Part shown: in pieces, positions 40,279 to 49,815 of the stretch
How positions within the stretch are numbered: the first letter of the stretch is position 1
Layout of the letters: the number at the start of each line of letters is the position of its first letter
NCBI RefSeq assembly: GCF_009296315.1
Contig: NZ_WHLY01000002.1
Coordinates: 5,120,501-5,184,500 of the forward strand
DNA from: Salmonirosea aquatica
Lineage (GTDB): Bacteria; Bacteroidota; Bacteroidia; Cytophagales; Spirosomataceae
DNA length: 64,000 bases
Direction: 5' to 3'
Program-made: the position numbers and the translations under genes
Notes under the pieces: model-generated
Databases searched by the model: none
What the model was told of the DNA's origin: nothing
What the model saw: only the letters and a program-made list of their open reading frames with translations

Positions 40279-41430
40279 TCATTTCTGTAACCTGTGATAC
40301 TTAGTAAGTTTACCTTTAACTTCCGCATCCTCAGGATTGATTCTTGTCAAGAAAGAATAGGCCTTATTGGAAACAAATGAATTCTCTACCAGGAGAAGAT
40401 CGGACACCCTACGGCAGGTTTCGGCATCGGTAATGTTGTGGCGAAGAAACAGATCCAGAATATTGGAAACAAGCTGACCATTAAAGGAAATGAGGTTTTT
40501 TGCCAATTCCTTCCGGACTCTTTCAGTAATCGGAGATGCCTCGTCGAGCTTCGCGAGCAGAAGCTTTTGAGTACTGTAATTAGTTTGCAGAAATTTCTGA
40601 ACCAGGATAGCCTGCAAAGTATCCGATTTGAGGTCGGTCGGAGAAATCGAGTTCAGTGCCCTCTCGGTGAGGTTGTAGTTGGTGTCGCTTATGCAGGCCA
40701 GGACGGAACGTTGCAAAGTGGGGGTAGGTTGAATAAACCCGTTGATATGGTTTAAAGCCCACAGCTTGTCACTTAGATGCGAACTGTTCAGGATAAGCTG
40801 GATGAGTTCGGGCGTGAGTTTCTGGCAGGTTAGAGTTTCTGCCTTCTGCTTAGCCGTACCGTACACGAGATGCCAGAGTTTGTAGGTCGTGAAAGCAGCG
40901 CCCTCGACTACATGCTCCAGTACATTGGCCGAAGTAGCCCCCGACACCGCATCCACCTTTTCGTAAGTTGAATCCGCTTTGGGGACGATCTCGTTGTAGT
41001 GGAAATTGGCCAGGGCCGACAAGGAATCGGTCAGGATGGCGTGGAGGCGCTGGTATTCTTTCTCCGTAAAAGGTTCGTGGTCGTACTTGCTGAGGAATTC
41101 TTTCTCGGGTAGTTCAAAGCCCAGGTACCGACCCGTGACGTTCCAGCGCAACGTGATATCCAGCGGCCGGCATTTATTGTCAAAACAGACCCCAGTCCGC
41201 AAGTGCCGGGCGTAGCTGATGGGGTACCCTTCCTTCGACAAGTACTGGACCAGGGTGTCATTAGCGATGTCGTCGCCGAAATCCAGTACATGGTAAACGG
41301 TCGTGTCAACCGGGAGTGGCAGGGTAGGGGGATGGGAATACCGAATCCTGCCGGAAGGGTAGTGCCCCGACAGGATCAGTATCCCGATAAAAAGGAAAAC
41401 GGACGTTCTGGTGATGGTGTTTGAAGCCAT
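40279..41430 (-). CDS. Unknown protein with FMN-binding-like SGAT motif and helical-repeat C-terminus
   Basis: A 383-residue protein of unknown function. It starts with a membrane or signal segment (FLFIGILILSG). Residues 159-166 read VDAVSGAT, the motif on which FMN is covalently attached to Thr in FMN_bind domains of RnfG/NqrC type. Just after it comes a conserved-looking segment (VVEGAAFTTYKLWHLVYG). A Cys pair CX4C lies at 82/87. Residues about 190-380 are regular helices resembling HEAT repeats. The frame is open to 41637, but the extra 69 residues overlap the oxidoreductase gene in another frame and look non-coding. It is 17 bases downstream of the FAD oxidoreductase, so the two flavin-type proteins may work together. 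Confidence 0.75.
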   Translation of the reverse strand: MASNTITRTSVFLFIGILILSGHYPSGRIRYSHPPTLPLPVDTTVYHVLDFGDDIANDTLVQYLSKEGYPISYARHLRTGVCFDNKCRPLDITLRWNVTGRYLGFELPEKEFLSKYDHEPFTEKEYQRLHAILTDSLSALANFHYNEIVPKADSTYEKVDAVSGATSANVLEHVVEGAAFTTYKLWHLVYGTAKQKAETLTCQKLTPELIQLILNSSHLSDKLWALNHINGFIQPTPTLQRSVLACISDTNYNLTERALNSISPTDLKSDTLQAILVQKFLQTNYSTQKLLLAKLDEASPITERVRKELAKNLISFNGQLVSNILDLFLRHNITDAETCRRVSDLLLVENSFVSNKAYSFLTRINPEDAEVKGKLTKYHRLQK

Positions 41431-41447
41431 TTCTTGAAACAAAAGTA

Positions 41448-42830
41448 CTACACCAAACCCGGCACAATGCCCCCGTGCGATTCGATAAGGTTTTTGAGCT
41501 CGCCGAAAGGTACCTCCAGCGGCGTAGTACCATGCGTGTGCGCCAGTACGGCTGCCGCCGCAGCGGCCTGTCCCATGCCCATCGAAGATGCCTGTACCCG
41601 CAAAGCCGAGTTGGCCAGCCGGTCGCTGCTGACACAACGTCCCGCCACAATGAGGTTTCGGCTGTTTTTAGGTACCAGCGCCCGCAAAGGAATGGTAGGT
41701 ACCACGCCTTCGTTCAGGTGTTTGGGAATGATGCCTTTCTCGTCGTGCAAGTCGATGGGGTAGTAAGAATACGAAACAGCGTCATCGAACATCTTACCCG
41801 TCACGTAATCTTCGTGCGAAATCTGGTAATGACCGTCGATCCGGTAGGTTTCCCGCACGGCGGTTTCGTTCTGGACATCGATGATTTTCAATTTTTCCAG
41901 ATTGGGCAAAGTACGCAGGAAACGCACCGTATTCAGCAGCGAGGCCCGGCCTTTGATATTGGCCAGCGTATGTGATTCCGAGGTAGTAGAATCGGCCCCC
42001 ATCACGTGGCTGATGTTATCGCCCCGGCTTTTCAGCAACCCAATTACATTGTTGCGGAACTCGTACTTGTCGAGGGTACCTTTTTTGATTTCTTCCTGGT
42101 ACTTTTCCCTGATCAGATTCAGGTCAAGTTTCTCGAAATCATACCCGCCAATCTGAAACATCAGGGAGCCTGGCTGCGTGACCTCCTCCCGAAGTACCGG
42201 GTACCCGGCCAAGGTTGTGGCGAAGGCGTTACCGGTACAGTCGATCAGCTGATTGCACTGGATTTCGGTGTTGATTCCTTTTCCTATCGTTTCCACCAGC
42301 CAGCCATTTTTCTGGGGCGTTATTTTGGTAGGTGTTTCATAGAAACGGATATGTACCCCCGCCTGCACGCATTTCTCCTCGATGAGCATCGCGTAAAGCT
42401 GACCATTGAGCCGTACCTGGTGCCGGGGGTGATTCTTGCCGTGAGGAATAGAAAAATTGGGTAGAACGTCGTCGTTCAGATCCACGGCTTCTTTGACAAG
42501 CTCCCAGCCAATGCCGGAAATGACCTGCTTGCCCCAGGCAAAAAAGATCCCCGGATAAGCCACGCCGCCGGTGGTGGTGGTACCTCCCAACTGGCTGACG
42601 TTCTCGACCAGAATCGTTTTTTTGCCGGCCCTCCCCGCCTGAATAGCGGCGATGACACCAGCTGTGCCGCCGCCGATCACCAGAATATCGGTTTTCAGCG
42701 TCTGCTTTTTGATAGAATAATAGACATTCACGGGTACCTCTTTCTCTTTGAGCAAAAAGTCTTTCGATGATATACCCAGCGAGATGGAGCCGAGTGAAGC
42801 CAGGGCTGAGCGTCTTTTCATTTTTGTCAT
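41448..42830 (-). CDS. Secreted FAD-dependent oxidoreductase
   Basis: A 460-residue flavoprotein of the PF12831 family, related to the partial gene at 1-826. The FAD-binding turn GGGTAG is at residues 53-58, followed by ENVSQLGGTTTTGGVAYPG; the C-terminal FAD contact is NLIVAGRCVSSDRLANSALR. The N-terminus (MKRRSALASLGSISLG) looks like a Tat signal, which fits export of a folded cofactor-bearing protein. Substrate is unknown; position behind susD suggests a carbohydrate or glycan-derived compound. It starts 11 bases after the susD stop codon. Confidence 0.9.
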   Translation of the reverse strand: MTKMKRRSALASLGSISLGISSKDFLLKEKEVPVNVYYSIKKQTLKTDILVIGGGTAGVIAAIQAGRAGKKTILVENVSQLGGTTTTGGVAYPGIFFAWGKQVISGIGWELVKEAVDLNDDVLPNFSIPHGKNHPRHQVRLNGQLYAMLIEEKCVQAGVHIRFYETPTKITPQKNGWLVETIGKGINTEIQCNQLIDCTGNAFATTLAGYPVLREEVTQPGSLMFQIGGYDFEKLDLNLIREKYQEEIKKGTLDKYEFRNNVIGLLKSRGDNISHVMGADSTTSESHTLANIKGRASLLNTVRFLRTLPNLEKLKIIDVQNETAVRETYRIDGHYQISHEDYVTGKMFDDAVSYSYYPIDLHDEKGIIPKHLNEGVVPTIPLRALVPKNSRNLIVAGRCVSSDRLANSALRVQASSMGMGQAAAAAAVLAHTHGTTPLEVPFGELKNLIESHGGIVPGLV

Positions 42831-42841
42831 AATTCTAATGT

Positions 42842-44323
42842 TTAATAGCCCGGATTTTGATCCGTAGCCGGGTCCAGGGCTTCATTGAAATTCAGTTCCG
42901 ATACCGGGATGGGCCAAAGCAAATGCTTGTCGGCTACGTCGATTCCCTTGACGGCTTTGATCGCTTCCTTTACTTTGCCAATCCGTTTCAGATCGAGGTA
43001 GCGCTTACCCAGATATAAAAATTCGTAAGCCCGCTCCTGAATCACCCGATCGATAAAAGTGGCAGCTGTATAATCGGCTACCTTGAAATCTACCGTGGAA
43101 GGGCTGGCAGGTACTTTGCCGTAGGCGCGGCGATGTACCCGGTTGAGCGCTTCCACCGCTTCGGGCGTTACGCTGTTGCCGGCCCGGGCGGCGGCTTCGG
43201 CGTAGATGAGCAGTACGTCGTTCAAGCCATACACCGGATCGTCGTTGCCGGCGCCTTGCTGACTGATAGCGTTGGCATCCGCAAACTTGGCGCTGATGAG
43301 CGTGTTGGCACCCAATCCAATATTGACTGGCTGCCACAGGGCTTTCCTTATGTCGCCACTGTCCCAGTTTTTATAGAACGATTCGGTCGTGAAACCGTAC
43401 ACCACGTAGGCCCCGCCAAAGTTGAATAGATTGGTGCTGGGATGATTGGTGATCCAGAGCATGTAGTTGCCCTGATTGACCTGCCGGGTGTATTTCAGAT
43501 AAAAAATTTCCTCGGAGGTACTCACCAATTCGGGACCGAACACCTTGGTTTGAAAGTCGCTGACCGATTGAACGGGTACCAGCGAAAATTTATTGCTTTT
43601 GATTACTTCGTCGGCTTTGTCGCGCGCTTCGGCGTACTGGCCGAGGGTCAGGTACACATCAGCCAGCAGGGTTTTGGCTGCCCATTTCGACGGTTTTCCT
43701 ACCCTGGAAGCTTGGTCGGGTAGTTTCTGTTCGGCTTCCAGCAGGTCGGCGACGATGAGGGTATATACCTCCTCGGGGGGACTTTTCCTTAGGTCGTTCT
43801 GGGTCATGTTGGCCTCGGTGCGCAAAGGTACCCCCGCCCAGTTGCGTACCAGCTGTAAGTAGTTGAAGGCCCGCAGAAACTTAGCTTCGCCCACATTCTT
43901 ATCAATATTGGCCTGACTGATCGAGGTACCATTCGGCGCGTTGGCAATCACCAGGTTGGCGTTGCGGATGCTTAGGTAAAAGGCGTTCCAAAGGCCCGCC
44001 ACGCGGGTGATATTGGCATCGTTCAGGCCCTTGTGCTCGTGCAGGGGCGTCCAGCTGCCCCGGCCGTAGGCGTAGTCGGCCTGGCATTCCAGCGTGGTTT
44101 CGTACACGGTATAGTTGGTACCCCGCAGCGGAATATAGACGGCATTCACGGCGGCTTCGACTTCTTCGGCGGTATTGAAGAAATTTTCGACCACGATGAA
44201 TTTAGGATTCTCTTCGAGAGCGTCTTCGCAGGCACCCAGCGAAACCAGCAGGGTTAGGCAAAGCAGAATTTTTCCTGGATTCAACATTGAAAGTCGGCGG
44301 CGGTATATTTTTGATGTTTTCAT
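42842..44323 (-). CDS. susD: SusD/RagB-family outer-membrane lipoprotein (module 3)
   Basis: A 493-residue SusD homologue with lipobox LGAC, EDALEENPKFIVVENFFNT at the start, VGEAKFLRAFNYLQLVRNWAGVPL in the helical part and ERAYEFLYLGKRYLDLKRIG and DQNPGY at the end. Met 44287 is an alternative start that would give a shorter signal. It lies 47 bases after susC and 11 bases before the FAD oxidoreductase. The ligand is unknown. Confidence 0.96.
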   Translation of the reverse strand: MKTSKIYRRRLSMLNPGKILLCLTLLVSLGACEDALEENPKFIVVENFFNTAEEVEAAVNAVYIPLRGTNYTVYETTLECQADYAYGRGSWTPLHEHKGLNDANITRVAGLWNAFYLSIRNANLVIANAPNGTSISQANIDKNVGEAKFLRAFNYLQLVRNWAGVPLRTEANMTQNDLRKSPPEEVYTLIVADLLEAEQKLPDQASRVGKPSKWAAKTLLADVYLTLGQYAEARDKADEVIKSNKFSLVPVQSVSDFQTKVFGPELVSTSEEIFYLKYTRQVNQGNYMLWITNHPSTNLFNFGGAYVVYGFTTESFYKNWDSGDIRKALWQPVNIGLGANTLISAKFADANAISQQGAGNDDPVYGLNDVLLIYAEAAARAGNSVTPEAVEALNRVHRRAYGKVPASPSTVDFKVADYTAATFIDRVIQERAYEFLYLGKRYLDLKRIGKVKEAIKAVKGIDVADKHLLWPIPVSELNFNEALDPATDQNPGY

Positions 44324-44370
44324 GATTTTCTGAATTTGGAATGATTAATCGAGCGGCAGGAAAGGGTACT

Positions 44371-47300
44371 TTAGAATCCAACGCGTAGTCCGACGGTAGT
44401 TGATTTGGCCGTCGGGTAGCTGTTCCAATCCAGTCCCTGTGATGTAGAATTGGCCCCGCCGCGTGAATTCACCTCCGGGTCCCACCAGGAGTAGTTGGTA
44501 AAGGTCAGCAGGTTCTGCCCGCTCACGTAAATTTGGGCACTTCGCAGCCAGGCAATGCCCCATTTCTCGACCGGAGCGTTGTAGGCCAGTTGAATATTCC
44601 GCAGCCGCAGGTAGGAACCATCCTCCACGAAGCGGTCGGACACGCGGGCGTTAGTATTGCGGCTGATCAGGGGGTACTTTGAGTTGGGATTTTCGGGCGT
44701 CCAGCTATTCAGAAAAACGTCGCGGGTCATGTTGAGGCCGAAACCGTGGTCCATGGTATTCACAATGGAACTTACGTTGAGTAGGTCGTTGCCCTGTACC
44801 CCCTGCACAAACAGCGTCAGGTCGAAGCCTTTGTACGACATCGAAGAATTGAGCCCGTAGATAAATTTTGGATTGGGATTCCCGATGAAGGTTTTGTCGT
44901 TCTGATTGATGGTACCGTTGCCGTCCAGATCCTGATAGGTGATACGTCCCTGCTCATTGTATCCTTCTTCAAGGTACCCCCAAAAACTCCCGATGGGATG
45001 GCCTTCCCGCAGAATGCTGGTTACGTCATTAATTACCACCACCCCGACATTGCCGCCGAGAATATCTTCACCCCCATAAAGCTTCACCACTTTGTTACGA
45101 TTGATCGAAAGGTTGGCGTTGAGGTTCCACTTGAAAGCTCCGGTCAGCACACGGCCGTCCACCCCAAGTTCAAATCCTTTATTCTGTACCTGCCCGATGT
45201 TCTGGAAAGTGGAGGTGAAGCCCAGGGAAGAGGGCAGAATCACGGTGTTCAGCAGGTCGCGGGTATTCTTGATATAGTAGTCGGCCGTAAACAGCAACCG
45301 ATTTTTGAACAGCCCCAGGTCGACGCCAAAATCGAGCTGTTCGGTGGTTTCCCATTTCAGATTACCGGGTAGCCGGGTACCTGGCGAGAAGGCGGTGTAC
45401 ATGGCATCGTCAAACACCGTCCGGTTGGCGTTGAGCTCGTTGAGGGTAGCGTAAGCGGCGATGGCCTGACTACCCGTCAGCCCCCAACTGGCGCGTACTT
45501 TCAGTTCGGAGATATCAGGGCTGTTTTTCAGGAAGTCTTCGTTGGCCACTTTCCAGGCCACGGCTGCCGAGGGAAAGTACCCCCATTTGTTGCCGGGACT
45601 ATACCGCGACGAGCCGTCGCGGCGGATGCTGGCCGTCAAAAGGTACCTATCGGCATAACTATAATTGGCCCGCCCCAGATACGAAACCAGTACCGATTTG
45701 GCATAGCCCGACGACGGGATGCCGGGCGTGATGGCCGATCCGAGATCGAAACTTTCGGTGATGTCGCTCAGGAAACCGTTGCCACTTCCGCCCAGGGTTT
45801 TGGTGGTGAAATCCTGGTAGGTAAAACCCGCCACCGCCGAAAAACTATGCAACTGGTTGAACGTCTTGGTATAGCTAACCGTGTTTTCATTGAGCAGGCT
45901 CGTAAACTGATAAGAGCTGACGCTAGCACGGCCCGGTGAGTTGAAAAAATTTCGGGTCGTGTAGTTGTCCGTGCGGTCGTCCTGGTTTTCGATACCACCC
46001 GCTATTTTTATCGTCAGTTCAGGAATGGGATTGAATATTAAAGCGGCGTTGGTCAGGATGCGGTTGGCATTGATTTGCTCACTTTGTTCATTGATGAAAT
46101 TCAGCGGGTTGATCAGGTCCGTGGCTACGAAAGGGTAGGCAATGGCCAGTCTCGTATAGGTACCATCCTCGTTATAGGGAGAAAGGGTGGGGGGAGCTGA
46201 GAGCGCCGCCGAAATCATGGAATTTCCCCGTGAGCCGCCCTGGCTATCCCGACGATCGGTTTTCAAACGGGATAAGGTATTAGAGAGCGTCACGCTGAAT
46301 TTCTTGCTCACCTGATGATTGATGTTGGTACGCAGGGAATATCGATTGTAATCGCTGCCTTTGATGATCCCTTCCTGCCCGAAGTAGCTGCCCGATACCG
46401 AAAACTGGGTTTTGTCGTTTCCGCCGTTGATGTTCAGCGAAGTGGTTTTCATGGGTGCCTTCTGAAAAATCAGATCCTGCCAGTCGAAGCCTTCTCCGAA
46501 AGCATTGACCTGATCCTGCGTAAAATAGGGAGCCAAATTGTCATTGGCCGCCTGCTGGTTATAAAACATAGCGTATTCGCGGCCATTCATCAGGTCCAGC
46601 TTTTTGCGCAGCGTTTGCTGACTGTAGCTGGTCTCAAAATCGACCTTTGTGCGTCCCGTTTTGCCTTGTTTGGTTGTGATAATCACTACACCATTGGCAC
46701 CGCGCGACCCGTAGATGGCGGTCGCTGAGGCATCTTTCAGTACTTCCACACTCTCGATGTCGGCGTTGTTGAGTATAGTTGGGTTACTGCCAAAAATCGG
46801 AAAACCATCCACCACGTACAGCGGTTCGTTGCTGCCCTGGATAGAATTGGTACCCCGGATGCGCACGCTAATGCCGCCGCCGGGAGCGCCGGTATTCTGC
46901 GTGACCTGGACCCCGGCCGCCCGACCCGAAAGCGCCTGCAACGGATTGGCCGTGGGGAAGCTATTAATTTCTTCGGCTTTCACCTGCGCTACCGAACCGG
47001 TCAAATCACTTTTTTTAACGGTACCATAACCGACCACGACCACTTCTTCCAGCGCCTTCGTATCAGTTGCAAGACTTATATTAAGGCGGGTCCGATCACC
47101 TACCGCTACTTCCTGGGCCACGTAGCCTACAAAGCTGAAAACCAGCACGGCACTTTGGTCAGGTACTTCGAGAGAAAAAAGCCCCTCCTGATTGGTCGTT
47201 GTTCCTCGTTGTGTTCCTTTTATTAAAATGCTCACGCCTGGTAGTTCCAGGCCAGCTTCGTCGGTTACCTTGCCCGTAATGATTTGCTCCAATTGTTTTT

Positions 47301-47781
47301 GTAATGACGCTACTGGTACATCGGCCGAGGGAGTCTGAAGGGCCACGTTTCCGCTCGGGCGGCTGGAATTCGGAAGAGGCTCGGGTAGGGTTGAGGACTC
47401 GTTGGATGATTTCTTTCGTTCATCAACTTTTTTCAGGATTAGATAGGTATTCCGGCGTATCTTTCTATAACGCAGGCCTGTCCCTTCAAGAAGAATCGTT
47501 AAGGTTCTTTCAATGGATTGATCGGATTTGGCATTTTTTTTCACAACCTGCTTATCCACCAGCAATCGTTCGTCGAAAATGATATCTACCTGCTCCTGAT
47601 CCATCAAATCCAGCAATACTGAGCGCAGAGAAATGGACGGTAAGTCCTGCCGGGGCAATTGGCTATTCTGTTGTCGGGCAGAGGCCAGGAGTTGGGGATA
47701 GCCTGTCTGCAAAGTCAGGCACAGTGGTACGAAAAGACTCCATCGCAAGGAGCGTTTGATAACTTTAAAAATGTTCCTCAT
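44371..47781 (-). CDS. susC: SusC-family TonB-dependent transducer with STN domain (module 3)
   Basis: A 1136-residue SusC: signal to about residue 35, STN domain about 45-120, CarboxypepD_reg-like domain about 165-250, plug about 260-370 (EEVVVVGYGTVKKSDLTGSV), barrel ending GLRVGF. The linker between STN and the next domain is longer and more Ser/Pro-rich than in the other three copies. Only 35 bases separate it from fecR, so unlike the other modules there is no room for a leader hairpin; it probably shares a transcript with sigma and fecR. Confidence 0.96.
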   Translation of the reverse strand: MRNIFKVIKRSLRWSLFVPLCLTLQTGYPQLLASARQQNSQLPRQDLPSISLRSVLLDLMDQEQVDIIFDERLLVDKQVVKKNAKSDQSIERTLTILLEGTGLRYRKIRRNTYLILKKVDERKKSSNESSTLPEPLPNSSRPSGNVALQTPSADVPVASLQKQLEQIITGKVTDEAGLELPGVSILIKGTQRGTTTNQEGLFSLEVPDQSAVLVFSFVGYVAQEVAVGDRTRLNISLATDTKALEEVVVVGYGTVKKSDLTGSVAQVKAEEINSFPTANPLQALSGRAAGVQVTQNTGAPGGGISVRIRGTNSIQGSNEPLYVVDGFPIFGSNPTILNNADIESVEVLKDASATAIYGSRGANGVVIITTKQGKTGRTKVDFETSYSQQTLRKKLDLMNGREYAMFYNQQAANDNLAPYFTQDQVNAFGEGFDWQDLIFQKAPMKTTSLNINGGNDKTQFSVSGSYFGQEGIIKGSDYNRYSLRTNINHQVSKKFSVTLSNTLSRLKTDRRDSQGGSRGNSMISAALSAPPTLSPYNEDGTYTRLAIAYPFVATDLINPLNFINEQSEQINANRILTNAALIFNPIPELTIKIAGGIENQDDRTDNYTTRNFFNSPGRASVSSYQFTSLLNENTVSYTKTFNQLHSFSAVAGFTYQDFTTKTLGGSGNGFLSDITESFDLGSAITPGIPSSGYAKSVLVSYLGRANYSYADRYLLTASIRRDGSSRYSPGNKWGYFPSAAVAWKVANEDFLKNSPDISELKVRASWGLTGSQAIAAYATLNELNANRTVFDDAMYTAFSPGTRLPGNLKWETTEQLDFGVDLGLFKNRLLFTADYYIKNTRDLLNTVILPSSLGFTSTFQNIGQVQNKGFELGVDGRVLTGAFKWNLNANLSINRNKVVKLYGGEDILGGNVGVVVINDVTSILREGHPIGSFWGYLEEGYNEQGRITYQDLDGNGTINQNDKTFIGNPNPKFIYGLNSSMSYKGFDLTLFVQGVQGNDLLNVSSIVNTMDHGFGLNMTRDVFLNSWTPENPNSKYPLISRNTNARVSDRFVEDGSYLRLRNIQLAYNAPVEKWGIAWLRSAQIYVSGQNLLTFTNYSWWDPEVNSRGGANSTSQGLDWNSYPTAKSTTVGLRVGF

Positions 47782-47816
47782 ATCAGGAAAGGGATTAGGC
47801 TTAAAGAAATAGTAAG

Positions 47817-48821
47817 TTATTTGACTAAGTACTTTTGGTTGTTACGCGTCTCGATTCTGTAGCCCGTCAACTCCGTAATAATTTCCAGCAGATCCTCGGC
47901 CCGCTCAGCCCGAAAGCGCCCCGTAATCTGGTAGGCAGCCAACGAATCGTTTTCCAGCTTGACAGACTCTCCAAACTGGTCGTTAAGCATCATGAGTACT
48001 TCGGATAGGGAGTGATGGTCGAACACAAACAGGTGTTTCTGCCAGGCCGCCAACTGGCGGGTGGGCTGATGGGAAATCAGCCGCAGTTGTCGGTCCTTGC
48101 CACCAGCCGTATAGGCTACGTCGCCGGGCTGGAGGGTAACTACGGGTTCGCTGCCCTGCCGATTATTCTGCTCAAGGGCGATTTTTCCCGTATGCAAGGC
48201 CACCCGAAACCGGTCCTTTCTGGAGCGGACTACGAATTCGGTACCCAGTACTACCACATTGACATCACTGGACGTTTCGACTACGAACCGTTGTTCATTG
48301 GTGCGGTGGGTTACTGAAAAGTCGGCCTCTCCGGCCAGTTTGACGATCCGGTCACAATAGGGCAAGAACAAAACCGGGACACGTAATTCGGAGTTGGCAT
48401 TCAGTGTGGTCTGGCTACCATCGGGCAGCCGGAGGGAAGTGATTTCGCCATTGCCCGTGTGGTACGTAGTATAAAAGAGATTTTCTCGAAGAAGGAAGAT
48501 CAGTCCGCCAAATAAAAGCAAACTGGCCGCCACCGTCCACCAGCGAAAAATACCTAGCCAGGTACGCGGATTTCTCTCGTAAATCTGGTACGTCGGGGTA
48601 GTTTCGATTTGATTCTCCAGTTGCTGAGTCAGGCTAGCCCAGGCACCCTCTGAGTCGCCCAATGCCTGGGGATGTAGTTCCTCCCATTCGATCAACCACT
48701 GGTAAAAGGTTTCCTGGTGGGAGGGATCTTCCAGCCACTGTACGATGAGTTTCTGTTGCATGGGCGTGGCGAGCCCTGACCAGTATAAAAATAGCAACTC
48801 CCGATTAATGGTCTGATTCAT
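47817..48821 (-). CDS. fecR: FecR-family anti-sigma factor (module 3)
   Basis: A 334-residue membrane protein: cytoplasmic 1-90, transmembrane helix about 93-112, FecR domain about 125-225 (ITSLRLPDGSQTTLNANSEL), C-terminal DUF4974-like domain about 265-334. It ends in YLVK without the terminal Cys seen in the other three FecR proteins. It lies 45 bases after the sigma stop codon and should signal to that sigma factor on contact with the module 3 SusC. Confidence 0.93.
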   Translation of the reverse strand: MNQTINRELLFLYWSGLATPMQQKLIVQWLEDPSHQETFYQWLIEWEELHPQALGDSEGAWASLTQQLENQIETTPTYQIYERNPRTWLGIFRWWTVAASLLLFGGLIFLLRENLFYTTYHTGNGEITSLRLPDGSQTTLNANSELRVPVLFLPYCDRIVKLAGEADFSVTHRTNEQRFVVETSSDVNVVVLGTEFVVRSRKDRFRVALHTGKIALEQNNRQGSEPVVTLQPGDVAYTAGGKDRQLRLISHQPTRQLAAWQKHLFVFDHHSLSEVLMMLNDQFGESVKLENDSLAAYQITGRFRAERAEDLLEIITELTGYRIETRNNQKYLVK

Positions 48822-48866
48822 AGGTATAAAAAGGCATTTATAATGTGTTTCAAAGAAGAGAATGTC

Positions 48867-49483
48867 TTACAGATCATCTATAATGTTTCGCAGTACCCGC
48901 AGAGCCCGATAAATATGTACTTCCACCGTTTTGTAGGAGATCGATAATTCCTCGGCAATTTCAGCGTGTGATTTTCCCTCGAATCGGCTCAGCATAAATA
49001 CCCGCTGGCCTTTTGGCGGCAGCGACTTTACCCCCTGCTGAATAGCGAGGTACAATTCATCGAACAGAATCGTGTTTTCAGCCGAAGGAGACTGGAAAGC
49101 CAATTTCTGGGCTTCCGAATCGTCCAGCGATTCATGTTTGAATTCCCGGCGCAAGTGCGCCAGAGCGGCATAGCGAACTGACGTCAATAAATAAAGGCGG
49201 TAAGAAGACGTAACCTTGAGATAGATTTCTTTCTGCCAAAAATTCAGAAAGACTTCGCTTACTACATCCCCGCTAGATCGGGGGAGTACAGTATGCGGGT
49301 GGCGTGGCTGTATAAAGGCTGATAATAACGCCGGAATAACAATTCAAAGCCGGCCCGGGGATCCTGCTCGAAAGCCTGCCGGATAAATGTTTCCCTGTCA
49401 TCGAATTGGCTGTTCGTCGGTTTTCCCGGATCGCCAAAAGGCGACGGTTCGGGTTGTATTTCTTCGTTGTTGGGTAGGGACAT
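48867..49483 (-). CDS. ECF sigma factor, interrupted by one frameshift (module 3)
   Basis: Two frames give one ECF sigma factor of about 205 residues. The first part covers the start of region 2 (FELLFRRYYQPLYSHATRIL) and stops after SPDLAGM. In the next frame the sequence continues DVVSEVFLNFWQKEIYLKVTSS and on into region 4 (GKSHAEIAEELSISYKTVEVHI). One extra base in the C run 49268-49271 joins them as AGDVVSEVF, exactly as the family requires. The start was placed at Met 49483; the frame is open to 49540. If the frameshift is real, module 3 has no working sigma factor; a sequencing error is more likely. Confidence 0.82.
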
Positions 49484-49620
49484 AAAAAGAAAAGTGGAAG
49501 AAGTCTTTCCCTTACAGGAGACTTTTGAAGAAGGAATCACTTACTCGATATGATGATTTTTTCAGAATTAGTATAAAATTTCGGGTTTATTGTCTGAAAA
49601 GTCAGTTAATGAGTCTGAAA

Positions 49621-49632
49621 TGATAGCTATCA
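49621..49632. promoter_or_regulatory. 12-bp perfect palindrome upstream of the module 3 sigma gene
   Basis: TGATAGCTATCA lies between the terminator at 49633-49670 and the sigma gene, about 140 bases before its start. It may be a regulator site; at this length chance is a fair alternative. Confidence 0.3.
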
Positions 49633-49670
49633 AAATAAAAAACACGCGCTGGGTTATCCCAACGCGTGTT
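49633..49670 (-). terminator. Second terminator after the Gfo/Idh gene
   Basis: A 13-bp stem with one G-U pair on the minus strand (49641-49653 with 49658-49670) and a 4-nt loop, followed on the minus strand by TTTTTTATTTT (complement of 49633-49640 and beyond). It is a strong intrinsic terminator, the second of two in tandem. Confidence 0.75.
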
Positions 49671-49739
49671 GCAAAGCCAACCCATAAGGGGCGATTTTAA
49701 ACTACCATTTCCAGTACATACAGTACATGATCATATAAT

Positions 49740-49775
49740 AAAAAACATCCGTTGTCTACTTAGCAGACAACGGAT
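49740..49775 (-). terminator. First terminator after the Gfo/Idh gene
   Basis: A perfect 11-bp stem (ATCCGTTGTCT at 49747-49757 with AGACAACGGAT at 49765-49775) and 7-nt loop, followed by a run of T on the minus strand. It lies about 40 bases past the Gfo/Idh stop codon and ends the module 4 transcript. Confidence 0.8.
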
Positions 49776-49815
49776 ACGGTAACTACAATCAAAGGTGTTT
49801 TACTCCTGTTGAACT

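Noticed and set aside
41431-41637. 69-residue N-terminal extension of the SGAT protein
   Set aside because: It overlaps the FAD oxidoreductase gene in another frame, is rich in Gly, Arg and Cys and precedes a good Met with a hydrophobic segment.
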